A stretch of DNA of 64,000 nt from Nocardiopsis sp. FIRDI 009 (GCF_003386285.1 NZ_QPNC01000003.1:1-64000); one strand, 5' to 3'; positions 48,313 through 57,471 are shown, numbered from the stretch's first letter. Notes: generated by a model from the letters alone, not told the origin. Translations and numbers: made by a program.

Positions 48313-51300
48313 GCGCCCGCGCGGAACACGGCGGCGGCCCCAGGCGATCTGGCGACCGCTCCGACCCGTGGGCCGAGGCGCTCGGCGCCAGCGCGACGGA
48401 CCTGGCGGACGCGGTCTACCTCGCCGCGCTGCGCCGGACACGGGCCGACACCCGACGCGGCGGTCCGCCCCGGGAGGACGGGCCGGAGCAGGACCCGCCC
48501 CGGTCCGCGCACGGCACGGACCCGGCGCGGACGGCCCCGCCCGGAGCGGACCCCGAGGCCCCCGACCCCCCCGAGACGGAGGAGAACACCGGTTCTTCCG
48601 CGCCCCGGGTGTCCACAAGCCCGGTGTCCCAGGGGTCCGGAACCCCGCCGCAACCGCCCCCCGGGACGCCGGTCGACACCGTCCACCTCCCCGGGGGCAC
48701 CGGGCGGGACGGGCCGTACGACCCGACGCCGCTGGTCGAGGCGGGCGAGGCCGTGCTGGGGGAACGGCAGGAACTCCTCGCCGCCCTCAGACCCTTCAAC
48801 CTCAAACTGCCGCAGGGGCGGCGCGACCGCCTGGACGTGGAGGGCACCGCGCGCAACTACGCCCGCGCCCTGCTGGACACCCTGCACCGGCCCGAGGACG
48901 ACCGGGAACGGCACGCGGTCCCGATCGTCCCCGAGCTGCGCGCGCGGTCGCTGCGGGCGGTCGACCTGGTCCTGCTCGTGGACGACGGCGTCACCATGCT
49001 GTTCCAGCGCGGGGTGGCGGCGGCCTTCTCCCGGTTGGCCCGAGGCGGCGGCGTCTTCCGGTCGGTGCGGGAGCTGCGCTTCGACTCCGGCCACGGCGGG
49101 GAGCCCGTCCTCAGGGACACCGGGGGCGCCCCCGGACGGCTCCCGCCACCGCCGAGGACGGGTACGCGGATCGTCCTGGTGCTCACCGACGGACTCGGCG
49201 GAGCCTGGCGGGACCGCGTGTTCCAGGGGTGGCTCGCCGGGGCCGCCGCGACCGGGGCCGTCGCGGTCCTGCACCTGCTGCGCCCCCAGCTGTGGCGGCG
49301 TGGGGCGCTGCGCACGGTTCCCGTGGAGCTGAGCGTGTCCGGACGCACCGAACCCGCCCCGCCCAACACCGCCTACGTGCGCGAACGGACGATCCCCCGC
49401 GACGGTGAGGAGGACCCGCCGCCGTCCGGGACGGTCGTCCCCGTACTTCCGCTCCGCCCGGACGCCGTCCACGCCTGGGCGTCCTTCGTGATGGGACGCG
49501 ACCGCGGCCGCCTGTGGGTCCACTCGGCGGAGTTCCCGGAGACGGCCGACCGGGAGGACGCCGGGACCGACGCCGGTCCCGACGACGGCTCCGACGGTGG
49601 ACGCGGGTTCGACGCGGTCCGCGCCGTGCGCCGGTTCCACCAGACGGCCACCCGCGACGCCTTCGAACTCGCCGTCGCCCTGGCCGCGGTGCCGCTCGTC
49701 CCGCGCGTGGTGGGCGCGGTGTGCGAGGACGTCTTCGGCGGCCCCACGCCGTCGGAGCTGACGGAGGTCTTCTTCAGCGGGCTCCTCACCCGGGACCCGG
49801 GGCCGGACGGGGGCGGGGAGCGCTGGGAGTTCCGCGAGGGCGTACGGGAGGCGCTGCTGTCGCTGGGCGGCCGGGTCCCCGACATCCGCCGGATGCTGGC
49901 CCTGGCCGCCGACAGCCTCGACCAGGTGGACCCGTGGTTCGGCGATCTCGGCCGGATGCTCCAGGGGCGGCGCGTGGCGGAGCCGCGGACCGTCCAGGCG
50001 CCCCGGCGGTGGGTGAATTCGATGAAACCCGCGATGGAGAGCATCTCCCTTCACCGCGATTACGCGGGTTCGGGCGGCATGTACGCCGACGCCCTTCCCG
50101 ATCCCGGGAAAGCGCGTTTGGAAAACCCCTCGGAGGTCGCCGTTTCCGAGGCTCCTGGTCTACAATCACCGCAGGGTCCCGGATCTACGCACGCGACCAA
50201 GAACAGCACAGGGAAAACGCGGAACCCTGCACACAGTTCCGCCCCATCGGGCGACAAAAACGGTATGTCCATAATCCCGTCGAGTGGGGGAATGATGAAC
50301 GATTCTGTCGACCCACCCACCGGTGGACGCTCGCGGGGTCGGCCGTTGAACGCGGTCTGGGTGCAGGTCCCTCGGAGGAACACCGCCTTCACCGGGCGCG
50401 AGGAACTGCTGTCCGCGCTGAGGTCACAGCTGGTCAAGGACCAGCGGCAGGTCATCACCGCGCTCAACGGCATGTCGGGGGTCGGCAAGACCGAGCTCGC
50501 CAAGGAGTACCTGTACCGGTACGCCGAGGAGTACGACCTCATCTGCTGGTTCCTGGCGAGCCACGGCAACCAGCTGCGCGACGCCTTCGCCTCGCTGGCG
50601 GCCAGGTTCGGCCTCGACAGTGTCGGCGCGGGCAGCGAGCACGTCATCCAGGACGTCCTGGAGGCGCTGCGGCGGGGTGTGCCCTTCGGACGCTGGTTGC
50701 TGATCTTCGACAACGCGCAGTCCCGGGAGGAGCTGGAGCAGTACCTTCCTGTCGGGGGCGAGGGGCACGTGATCATCACTTCACGGGACAGCAGCTGGAC
50801 GCGCAGGGGCGGCGACACCTTCCTGTCCGTGCGGGAGTTCACCCGCGCGGAGAGCATCGAGCTGCTCAGGCGCCGCGGTCCGACCTCGCTGACCGAGGAC
50901 GAGGCCGACCGCCTGGCCGAGGAACTCGGCGACCTCCCCCTGGCCCTGAACCAGGCGGCGGTGTGGCTGCACGAGAGCGGGATGGACACCGAGGAGTACC
51001 TGCGGCAGTTCGCCGACAAGTCCACCGAGATGATCCAGCTGCTGTCCCCGGTGGACCCCGACTACCCGGTCCCGGTCGCCGCCGCGTGGAACGTCTCGCT
51101 CGATCGGCTCGCGACCACCAACCCGGCCGCGCTCCAGCTCCTCCAGCTCTGCTCGTTCCTGGCCACCGCGCCCATCCCGCGCTCACTGTTCAACTTCGCG
51201 CGGCAGATCGACGCGCCACCCGAACTCCGCCAGGCGTTGGAGGAGCCCGCGCGGTTGGGGATGGCCATCCGCGACATCGGGCGCAACAGCCTCGCGCACA

Positions 51301-52832
51301 TCTCGCACCGCAACAACACCATCTCGCTGCACCGTCTGGTCCAGCGCGCGGTCCAGGCTCCCATGAGCGACGAGGAACGCGAGACGATGCGCCACTGCGC
51401 CCACCAGCTCCTGGGCCGCAACGACCCCCAGGACGACTCCGTCGCCGCCCACCAGCGGTACGCGCGGCTGGTGCCGCACGTGTGGGCGTCGGAGGCGTGG
51501 AACTGCGAGGACCCGTGGGTGCGCAACCTCGTCATCCAGCTCGTCCGCAACGCGGTCCCCGCCGGTGAGATCGTCGAGGCCGGACGGCTGGCCAGGACGG
51601 CCCACGAGTGGTGGCGCCGGACCCTGGGCGAGGAGCACCGCAACACCCTGCACATGGCGCTCCAGATCTCCAAGGTCATGCGCGAGGAGGGCAAGCTGGT
51701 GGAGGCGCACGAACTGTGCGAGTCCACCCTGCGCACCCTGCGCGAGCGGCACGGCGAACAGTCCCCCGAGGCGCTGGAGGCCGAGCGCGAGCACGTGCGC
51801 AACCTGCGGACCGTGGGCCGGTTCACCGACTCCCTCCAGGAGACGGCCGACATCTACCAGGGCCGGGTGCGCATGTTCAGCGAGGACGACCCGCTGACCC
51901 TGGAGATGGCGCACAACCTGGGCTACAGCCTCCTGCTCAGCGGCGACCCCAGGGCGTCGGTCGACCGCTACCGCGACGTCCTGGACCGGACGGAGGCGGT
52001 CCTGGGGCCGGACCATCCGAACATGATCGGCACCTCCAACGGGTACGCCGAGGCGATGATGGAACTGGGCCACTACCGCGAGGCGGAGCGGATCCAGACC
52101 GAGGTCGTGCAGCGGTGCGCCGCGGTCTTCGGCCCCGACGACGCCGGGACGCTGTCCAACGAGTCGGTGCTGGCCGTGATGCGGCGGCGGATCGGCGACC
52201 ACGCCGGCGCCTTCGCCCTGTCGGAGCGCACCTGGCAGCGGTTCCTGGCCAAGCTGGGGGTGGACAGCAGCGACACCCTGTACGCGGCGCTCATCCACAC
52301 CCTGTGCCTGAACGCCGTGAACCGGTACGACGAGGCGCTGGAGCTGGCCGAGGTGTCCGGCGAGCGCTACGTCAAGCTCCTGGGCGAGGAGCACCCGCAC
52401 GTCGTGGCGGCCACGGTCAACCGGGGCGTCATCCTGCGCCGCCTGGGCCGGGCCGCTGAGGCCCGGGACATGGACGAGCGGGCCCAGACCCTGCTGCACG
52501 AGCGGCTCGGCGCGCACCACCCGAGCACGCTGGCGTGCCGGGTCGACGTCGCCAACGACCACTTCCTCACCGGGAACATCGCGGGGGCGCGCGAGCGCGA
52601 CGAGATGACGGTCGCGGACTGCCGGGTGGAGCTGGGCGACCGCCACCCGCTGACGCTGGTGGCCCGCCGTAACCTCCTGGTGGACCGCAGGACGCAGGGT
52701 GAGGACGTGGCGGAGGAGTTCGACGCGCTGGAGGCCGCCTACCGGGACGTCATGGGCGCGGACCACCCGGCGACGCTGAGCATCCGGCAGACGGTGCGGG
52801 GTGACGCCGACATCTTCCTGACGCAGATGTGA
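48309..52832 (+). CDS. SAV_2336/vWA-like - NB-ARC - TPR fusion (FxsT-like)
   Basis: A 1507-residue protein. Residues about 150-510 form a SAV_2336-type domain with vWA-like strands (VDLVLLVDDGVTMLF; RIVLVLTDGLGGAWRD), the usual MoxR partner. A low-complexity linker (about 570-675) follows. Then an NB-ARC-type ATPase has its P-loop GMSGVGKTEL at about 721-730, plus WLLIFDNAQS and GDLPLALNQAA. Last come about ten TPR-like repeats of some 42 residues (about 1060-1507; GxxHPxTL spacing). The order matches actinobacterial FxSxx-COOH system TPR proteins, but no FxSxx-ending peptide or radical SAM gene is present. The linker contains tandem ATGs (50292, 50295) behind GGGGGA, so the C-terminal half might also be made separately. 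Confidence 0.85.
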   Translation: MSARAEHGGGPRRSGDRSDPWAEALGASATDLADAVYLAALRRTRADTRRGGPPREDGPEQDPPRSAHGTDPARTAPPGADPEAPDPPETEENTGSSAPRVSTSPVSQGSGTPPQPPPGTPVDTVHLPGGTGRDGPYDPTPLVEAGEAVLGERQELLAALRPFNLKLPQGRRDRLDVEGTARNYARALLDTLHRPEDDRERHAVPIVPELRARSLRAVDLVLLVDDGVTMLFQRGVAAAFSRLARGGGVFRSVRELRFDSGHGGEPVLRDTGGAPGRLPPPPRTGTRIVLVLTDGLGGAWRDRVFQGWLAGAAATGAVAVLHLLRPQLWRRGALRTVPVELSVSGRTEPAPPNTAYVRERTIPRDGEEDPPPSGTVVPVLPLRPDAVHAWASFVMGRDRGRLWVHSAEFPETADREDAGTDAGPDDGSDGGRGFDAVRAVRRFHQTATRDAFELAVALAAVPLVPRVVGAVCEDVFGGPTPSELTEVFFSGLLTRDPGPDGGGERWEFREGVREALLSLGGRVPDIRRMLALAADSLDQVDPWFGDLGRMLQGRRVAEPRTVQAPRRWVNSMKPAMESISLHRDYAGSGGMYADALPDPGKARLENPSEVAVSEAPGLQSPQGPGSTHATKNSTGKTRNPAHSSAPSGDKNGMSIIPSSGGMMNDSVDPPTGGRSRGRPLNAVWVQVPRRNTAFTGREELLSALRSQLVKDQRQVITALNGMSGVGKTELAKEYLYRYAEEYDLICWFLASHGNQLRDAFASLAARFGLDSVGAGSEHVIQDVLEALRRGVPFGRWLLIFDNAQSREELEQYLPVGGEGHVIITSRDSSWTRRGGDTFLSVREFTRAESIELLRRRGPTSLTEDEADRLAEELGDLPLALNQAAVWLHESGMDTEEYLRQFADKSTEMIQLLSPVDPDYPVPVAAAWNVSLDRLATTNPAALQLLQLCSFLATAPIPRSLFNFARQIDAPPELRQALEEPARLGMAIRDIGRNSLAHISHRNNTISLHRLVQRAVQAPMSDEERETMRHCAHQLLGRNDPQDDSVAAHQRYARLVPHVWASEAWNCEDPWVRNLVIQLVRNAVPAGEIVEAGRLARTAHEWWRRTLGEEHRNTLHMALQISKVMREEGKLVEAHELCESTLRTLRERHGEQSPEALEAEREHVRNLRTVGRFTDSLQETADIYQGRVRMFSEDDPLTLEMAHNLGYSLLLSGDPRASVDRYRDVLDRTEAVLGPDHPNMIGTSNGYAEAMMELGHYREAERIQTEVVQRCAAVFGPDDAGTLSNESVLAVMRRRIGDHAGAFALSERTWQRFLAKLGVDSSDTLYAALIHTLCLNAVNRYDEALELAEVSGERYVKLLGEEHPHVVAATVNRGVILRRLGRAAEARDMDERAQTLLHERLGAHHPSTLACRVDVANDHFLTGNIAGARERDEMTVADCRVELGDRHPLTLVARRNLLVDRRTQGEDVAEEFDALEAAYRDVMGADHPATLSIRQTVRGDADIFLTQM

Positions 52833-52862
52833 CCGGGCGGTGCGGGCCGTCCGCACCGCCGT

Positions 52863-53060
52863 TCATACACCGTGGGCCAACCGGGCCAGGACGGCCCACT
52901 GCTCCGGGGGGAAGACGAGCACGGCCAGGTCCCTGTGGGTGGAGTCGCGTACAGCGACGCGGCCGGCGTCCCACAGCGCCGCCTCGACACAGGTGCTCGT
53001 CCCGTTCTGGCTGAAGCTGGAGACGCGCCACGTGCCCGGTTCCCGTCCGAGCCCTCTCAC
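52863..53060 (-). CDS. DUF397 protein
   Basis: A 65-residue DUF397 protein with the family pattern WRVSSFSQNGTSTCVEAAL, VAVRDSTHRDLAVLVF and EQWAVLARL. It is an orphan: no XRE gene adjoins it. It lies antisense between the SAV_2336/TPR gene and the TRYPCO1 gene, so it either belongs to the conflict locus as a small regulator or is an insertion. The start could be slightly internal. Confidence 0.82.
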   Translation of the reverse strand: MRGLGREPGTWRVSSFSQNGTSTCVEAALWDAGRVAVRDSTHRDLAVLVFPPEQWAVLARLAHGV

Positions 53061-53276
53061 GTGTCCCTCCGAGGACGCCGTCTTCCCTGGTCTTTTCTAT
53101 GCACGAGGCGGCCTCGATTCTCCCAGTTCCATCATCGGTCGCTCCTGTTTCCCGCGCAGTCCGGAAAGTTCGGTCGCTCGCTTTGTTTTCTGATAACGTT
53201 CGGACTCACTTGTACATGCCCACTCAGCTACCGATCATGTGGTCGCTGTGGCTGCTCCCCCCGAGAGGTGCATTAA

Positions 53277-53615
53277 GTGTCGCGACTCGTGCGTTTCAGC
53301 GTGGACGGCGGTGACCCCGTCGTCGTGGAGGTCGACGACGGCCGCGACGACAGTGTGCTGGTCAGCGGGGGTAGGGAGATCGAGGACGCCACCCAGACGT
53401 TCACGGAGAAACTCTCCGCCGTACGCAAAGCCGTTTCGGTGACACTCGACGAACTGGGAAACTCCCTGAAGCCGGACGTCATCAAAGTGACCTTCGGAGT
53501 GAAACTCACCGCGGAGGCGGGAGCGGTCATCGCCAAGTCGTCCGTGGAGGGAAATCTGCACGTCCAGATGCAGTGGGGCCACGAACGCCCCGAGGAAGAG
53601 CAGCAACAGGACTGA
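53277..53615 (+). CDS. TRYPCO1 family protein (CU044_2847 type)
   Basis: A 112-residue protein of the trypsin co-occurring domain 1 family. It shows RFSVDGGDPVVVEVDD, AVSVTLDELGNSLKPDVIKVTFG and VKLTAEAGAVIAKSSVEGNLHV. The family is named for its genomic association with trypsin-EAD effectors, and such a gene lies 7.6 kb upstream, which strengthens both calls. Its role is probably to regulate or be the target of the protease. The GTG has GAGAGG about 7 nt upstream. It sits at the end of the conflict locus. Confidence 0.85.
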   Translation: MSRLVRFSVDGGDPVVVEVDDGRDDSVLVSGGREIEDATQTFTEKLSAVRKAVSVTLDELGNSLKPDVIKVTFGVKLTAEAGAVIAKSSVEGNLHVQMQWGHERPEEEQQQD

Positions 53616-53675
53616 GACGTCCGCGTCGCGGCCGGATCGTCGGCCGACGACGCCTCGACACCCCGACGGCCGACG

Positions 53676-54335
53676 TCAGCCGGTCGGCCTGCTCATGGTG
53701 ACGCGCCACAGCCTGCGCGGCAGCTCGCCCTCGCTGAACTCGTGCACCTCGTCGAGATCCCAACCCTCGGCGAGCTGGCCCACCAGCTCACGGCCGAAGA
53801 AGTGCACGGCGAACCCGCCGTGTTCGTAGATGTCGTCGCCGTGGGAGGTCCCGGCGCCGTAGTGCGCGTCGCCCGTGTGGCGCACGGTGTACACGAACGC
53901 GCCGCCCGGTCGCAGCACCCGCCGGACCTCCCCGACCAGGGCCCGGATCTGTTCCGTCGACAGCGCCATGCACAGCAGCATGTGCGCGAAGACCCCGTCC
54001 ACCGACGCGTCGTCCCACGGCAGCGGTTCGCGCGCGTCGTGCGGGTGGGGCGTGACCCGGTCGGCCAGGCCCCGTTTCTCCGCCGCCTCCGAGAGCTGTT
54101 CCAGCCCGGTGGCGCTGAAGTCCGTCGCGTGTACCGTCAAGCCCTGGTCCGCCAGCCACAGCGCGTCCCGGCCGTGCCCGGCGCCCAGCTCCAGCACCGT
54201 CCGCGCGTCCCTCTCGGCCCACACCCGCGCCGCGTGCCGGGCGGCCTCCGAGGGCTCCGCCCCGTACATGTGCGGGTTCCGCGCATAGACGTTCCGCCAG
54301 TGTTCCCGCTGGTCAGCGCCGAGTCCCTCGCTCAT
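53676..54335 (-). CDS. Class I SAM-dependent methyltransferase
   Basis: A 219-residue methyltransferase. Motif I is VLELGAGHGRDALWLA (47-62), with acidic residues for SAM ribose in VHATDFS. Motif IV region is ASVDGVFAHMLLCM, and post-motif VLRPGGAFVYTVRHT follows. The substrate is unknown; small-molecule UbiE/tellurite-resistance-like enzymes share this layout. Convergent with the TRYPCO1 gene; about 140 nt from the start of the MFS gene's 3' end. Confidence 0.88.
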   Translation of the reverse strand: MSEGLGADQREHWRNVYARNPHMYGAEPSEAARHAARVWAERDARTVLELGAGHGRDALWLADQGLTVHATDFSATGLEQLSEAAEKRGLADRVTPHPHDAREPLPWDDASVDGVFAHMLLCMALSTEQIRALVGEVRRVLRPGGAFVYTVRHTGDAHYGAGTSHGDDIYEHGGFAVHFFGRELVGQLAEGWDLDEVHEFSEGELPRRLWRVTMSRPTG

Positions 54336-54474
54336 GCCCGCCCTTTTCGATCGCGTCGTGTCCCCCACCTTCCTACCGTGCGGCGGCGCTCCTGAGCTGG
54401 TCGGGGACCGTCCGAGCGTGCGGGCACGGGGCCTGGAGGAGGAGCCCCGTGCCCGCCCCCCTCGTTCCGGCCGG

Positions 54475-56067
54475 TCAGTCGACCGGTTCCGAGGCTCCGT
54501 CCGCGCCCGTGCGCAGCAGGGCGGCGATCAGGAGCAGGAGGAGCACGCCGATCCCGGCGAGGATCCACAGCACCTGGTGGAAGGCGCCGTCGTAGGCCCC
54601 CGTCAGGAAGTCGAGGAAGGCGGGGTCGTCGCGGAGGCCGGAGTCCGCCCCGCCGGTGTGCCCGCCCGCGACCGCGTTGGCCACCTCCCCCGGGTCGCCC
54701 GCGCCCTCGAACGCGTCGATTCCGGCGCCGATCCGCCCGCCCAGCAGGGTGGCCAGCAGCGACCCGTACACCGCCACCGCGACCGCCTCGCTTCCCAACC
54801 GGAGCGTGTTGAGGAACCCCGCGGCCATCCCGGCCTTGCGCTCGGGGACGATCTCCAACGCGAGCCGGTCGACCAGCCCGGCGGACAGCCCCATTCCGGC
54901 CCCGGTGACGAGCATGGGCGCGGCCACCACGGCCACCGACACCCGCGGCCCGAACAGCAGCAGGCCCAGGTCGCCCAGCACCAGGCAGAGCAGGCTCGCG
55001 TAGACGAGCGCGAGCGCGGGCGCCCCGCGCGAGACCAGCGACGCGGCCAGCATCGGACCCACGAACACCGGCAGGGTCAGCAGCACCATGACCAGCCCGG
55101 CCGCACCGGGGCCGTAACCGCCGATCACGGTCAGGTAGCTGGGCAGGTGGGTGAGGATCGTGACGAACCCGAACGACGCGGCCACCGGCACCAGGCACAG
55201 CCCGACGAACCGGCGTTCGGTGAGCAGCCCCAGGTCCAGGATCGGATTCTCGCGCCCGCGCTCGAGCGCGGTGAACGCGGACAGGGCCACGACCGTTCCG
55301 GCGAACAGGCCGAGCACCCGAGCGCTGGCCCAGCCCCACTGGGAGCCCTGCACGATGGCGGTGGTCAGCAGCAGCATGGCGGTGATGAACAGCGCCGCGC
55401 CGAGCACGTCGATCCGCGCCCCCGGTCTGCCCGTCCCGGGGGCGGCGCGGGCGATCACCGGCACGGCGGCGAGCACCAGGGCCAGTGCCAGCGCGTGCGC
55501 ACCGAAGATCCAGCGCCAGCCCAGAGCCTCCACGACGAGCCCGGACAGCGAGGGACCGAGCGCCACTCCCACCCCGGCGACGGTGCCGAACAGCGCGAAC
55601 GCCCGCGCCCGCGCGGGGCCGTCGAAGACGGTCGTCAGGATGGCGCTGCCGCAGGCGAAGACGGCGGCGCCGCCGACCCCGGCCAGGGCCCGCGCGACGT
55701 CGAGCATGGCGATGTCGGCGGCGAACGCGCTGGCCAGCGACGCGGCGCCGTAGACGCCCGCGCCCAGGGCGAAGGCGCGCGCCCGGCCGACGACGTCGGC
55801 CAGGGAGCCCCAGACCAGTGTGAAGCAGGCGAAGGCGACGTTGAACGCGTTCAGCACCCACTGGAGGGGGACGAGGTCGGCGCCGGTGTCGGCTCCGATG
55901 GTGGGGAGCGCGACCGCGGTGCCGGAGATGGAGGTGGGGACGACGAAGACCGCGAGGAGGACCGCGGCCAGGGTCAGTCTCCGTGCCGACGTCCCGGGGG
56001 CCGTGTCCGGTTCCGGCGCGGGCGGGGCGGCCCCGCCCTCCGGTGTGGGGGAGTTCTGGGTGGTCAC
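54475..56067 (-). CDS. MFS multidrug efflux transporter (DHA2-like)
   Basis: A 530-residue transporter with about 14 hydrophobic helices. Signature regions are near LPTIGADTG and WVLNAFNVAFACFTLVWGSLADVVGRARAF (motif A-like, residues about 70-100), and motif C-like AGVGVALGPSLSGLV. It should export drugs in exchange for protons. The GTG at 56067 follows AGGAGAA at 6 nt. Divergent from an ArsR-type gene with a clear operator between them. Confidence 0.9.
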   Translation of the reverse strand: MTTQNSPTPEGGAAPPAPEPDTAPGTSARRLTLAAVLLAVFVVPTSISGTAVALPTIGADTGADLVPLQWVLNAFNVAFACFTLVWGSLADVVGRARAFALGAGVYGAASLASAFAADIAMLDVARALAGVGGAAVFACGSAILTTVFDGPARARAFALFGTVAGVGVALGPSLSGLVVEALGWRWIFGAHALALALVLAAVPVIARAAPGTGRPGARIDVLGAALFITAMLLLTTAIVQGSQWGWASARVLGLFAGTVVALSAFTALERGRENPILDLGLLTERRFVGLCLVPVAASFGFVTILTHLPSYLTVIGGYGPGAAGLVMVLLTLPVFVGPMLAASLVSRGAPALALVYASLLCLVLGDLGLLLFGPRVSVAVVAAPMLVTGAGMGLSAGLVDRLALEIVPERKAGMAAGFLNTLRLGSEAVAVAVYGSLLATLLGGRIGAGIDAFEGAGDPGEVANAVAGGHTGGADSGLRDDPAFLDFLTGAYDGAFHQVLWILAGIGVLLLLLIAALLRTGADGASEPVD

Positions 56068-56103
56068 GGGGGTTCTCCTGGGGTGATCCGGCTCCACACA
56101 GGG

Positions 56104-56166
56104 AGGTACGAAAAATTTCGTACCTAAGGTTCACATGACCCATAGGTATGATGCAAGTAGTACCTA
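56104..56166. promoter_or_regulatory. Operator region between MFS pump and ArsR-type regulator
   Basis: A perfect inverted repeat of 10-bp arms AGGTACGAAA (56104-56113) and TTTCGTACCT (56116-56125) is separated by AA. A second, looser pair TAGGTA (56143-56148)/TACCTA (56161-56166) lies closer to the regulator start. Both contain the core GGTA/TACC and are likely binding sites of the regulator encoded at 56194. Confidence 0.7.
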
Positions 56167-56193
56167 CACTCCCCGTCATCGCCAGGAGCCGGA

Positions 56194-56526
56194 ATGCCAG
56201 ACCCGGAAGGCCACCCCTCGCGCGACGAGATGGATCTGCGGACGGTGCTCAGCGCGCTGGCCGACCCCCTCAGGTTCAGGGTCGTCGCCGCGCTCGTGGC
56301 CGAACCGGAAAGGGTCGAGCGGCACTGCACGTCGTTCGGGCTGCCCGTGTCCAAGTCCACGCGCACCCACCACTTCCGGATCCTGCGCGAGGCCGGGCTG
56401 ATCCGCCAGGTGGACCGGGGCAACAGTCGGATGGCGCGGCTGCGGCGCGAGGACATCGAGGCCCGTTTCCCCGGGCTGATCGCCCTCATCGCCGAGGCCG
56501 GTGTCCCCGAACCCCAGGACGCCTGA
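56194..56526 (+). CDS. ArsR-family regulator
   Basis: A 110-residue winged-helix repressor: LRTVLSALADPLRFRVVAAL, recognition region VSKSTRTHHFRILREAGLIRQV, wing RGNSRMARLRRED. There is no metal-binding Cys motif, so it is probably a drug- or metabolite-responsive type. The ATG follows AGGAG at 5-6 nt. Divergent from the MFS pump, it probably represses both through the repeat at 56104-56125. Confidence 0.88.
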   Translation: MPDPEGHPSRDEMDLRTVLSALADPLRFRVVAALVAEPERVERHCTSFGLPVSKSTRTHHFRILREAGLIRQVDRGNSRMARLRREDIEARFPGLIALIAEAGVPEPQDA

Positions 56527-56645
56527 GGGCGTCCGGTCGTCCCGGGCGCGGGCCGCCGGATCGATCAGGAATCGAGAAGCGCTGGTCAGCGCCGTGTTTC
56601 TAGTGTGGTCGCCACAGAGATCAGAGCGACTGACCGGAGGCGGCC

Positions 56646-57106
56646 ATGGCACGGGGACAGCGGGCGGACAGCAGTGGAGGGCACGGGCCGGTGTCGCGGT
56701 GGGCAGCACCGTGCCAACGCGCGCATGAGGCGCAGGATCCGCGGCTGTCGCGGTTCGTTCATGGGCATGGACGTCCTGATCCTGCAACACGGCGGGCCAC
56801 CGGAGCGGGCAGCCCCGGGAGACGCCGGTGGCGTGGTTCCCCGACGGGGAGGACGCCTGGCTGGTCGTCGCCTCGGGCGGCAGGAACCGGCATCCGGACT
56901 GGCACCTCAACCTGATGGGGCGTCCCGAGCGGGCCTCGGTCGAACTGCCCGGTCACCGGAGCGTTCCGGTGACGCCGCGCGTGCTCGACGGGCCCGAGCG
57001 CGAGCGGGCGTGGCGGCGCGTCCCCGAATCCCAGCCCTGCCTGGGCAGGTACCAGAGCAGGAGCGGCCGGGAGTACCCGGTGGTTCGGCTGACCCCGCGC
57101 TCCTGA
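56646..57106 (+). pseudogene. Frameshifted F420/deazaflavin-dependent nitroreductase-like gene
   Basis: The intact C-terminal part (AWFPDGEDAWLVVASGG, RHPDWHLNL, VPVTPRVLDGPER, CLGRYQ, REYPVVRLTP) is typical of the DDN-like nitroreductase/quinone reductase family. Upstream, the family N-terminus (MRRRIRGCRGSFMGMDVLILQ) lies in another frame. Deleting one C near 56788 joins it to TAGHRSGQPRETPVAWF. A ribosome-binding site (GGAGG) precedes an ATG at 56646 in yet another frame (MARGQRADSSGG), implying a second shift. It is either a decayed gene or carries sequencing errors. Confidence 0.75.
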
Positions 57107-57123
57107 TCCGGGGGCGCGTCGGG

Positions 57124-57471
57124 TCAGCGGTGGCCCACGACGTTGACCACCCGGCCGTTCGGGTCGCGGACGAAGAACCGGCGTACGCCCCACTCCTCGT
57201 CCCGCAGGGAGTGGACGATCTCCGCGCCGCTGTCGACCACGGCCGTGTACACCGCGTCCACGTCGTCCACCTCGATGCTCATGTCCGGTGAGACGGGCGC
57301 GGTCTCGTCCCGGCTCATGAGGATGACCTGTGCCGAGGGGTTGGCGGGAGAGGCGAGGCTGACGACCCAGCCCAGGTTCATGGCCTCCTCAAGCCCCAGG
57401 AGGCCGTAGAAGTCCCGGCTCTCCTTCATGGCCTTCGTCTGGATGTCGGGTACGACGCGACGGACTGACAA
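57124..57471 (-). CDS. VOC (glyoxalase/bleomycin resistance-like) protein
   Basis: A 115-residue vicinal oxygen chelate protein with the pattern MKESRDFYGLLGLEE, then SIEVDDVDAVYTAVVDSGAEIV and the closing RRFFVRDPNGRVVNVVGH. Such single-domain members bind metals or hydrophobic drugs as dimers. TTG start chosen because AGGAG lies 6 nt upstream and the family N-terminus (SVRRVVPDIQ) begins there. Convergent with the frameshifted reductase. Confidence 0.85.
   Translation of the reverse strand: MSVRRVVPDIQTKAMKESRDFYGLLGLEEAMNLGWVVSLASPANPSAQVILMSRDETAPVSPDMSIEVDDVDAVYTAVVDSGAEIVHSLRDEEWGVRRFFVRDPNGRVVNVVGHR

Noticed and set aside
48309-53615. An FxSxx-COOH peptide system
   Set aside because: The large protein resembles the TPR component, but I found no short ORF ending in FxSxx and no radical SAM gene nearby.
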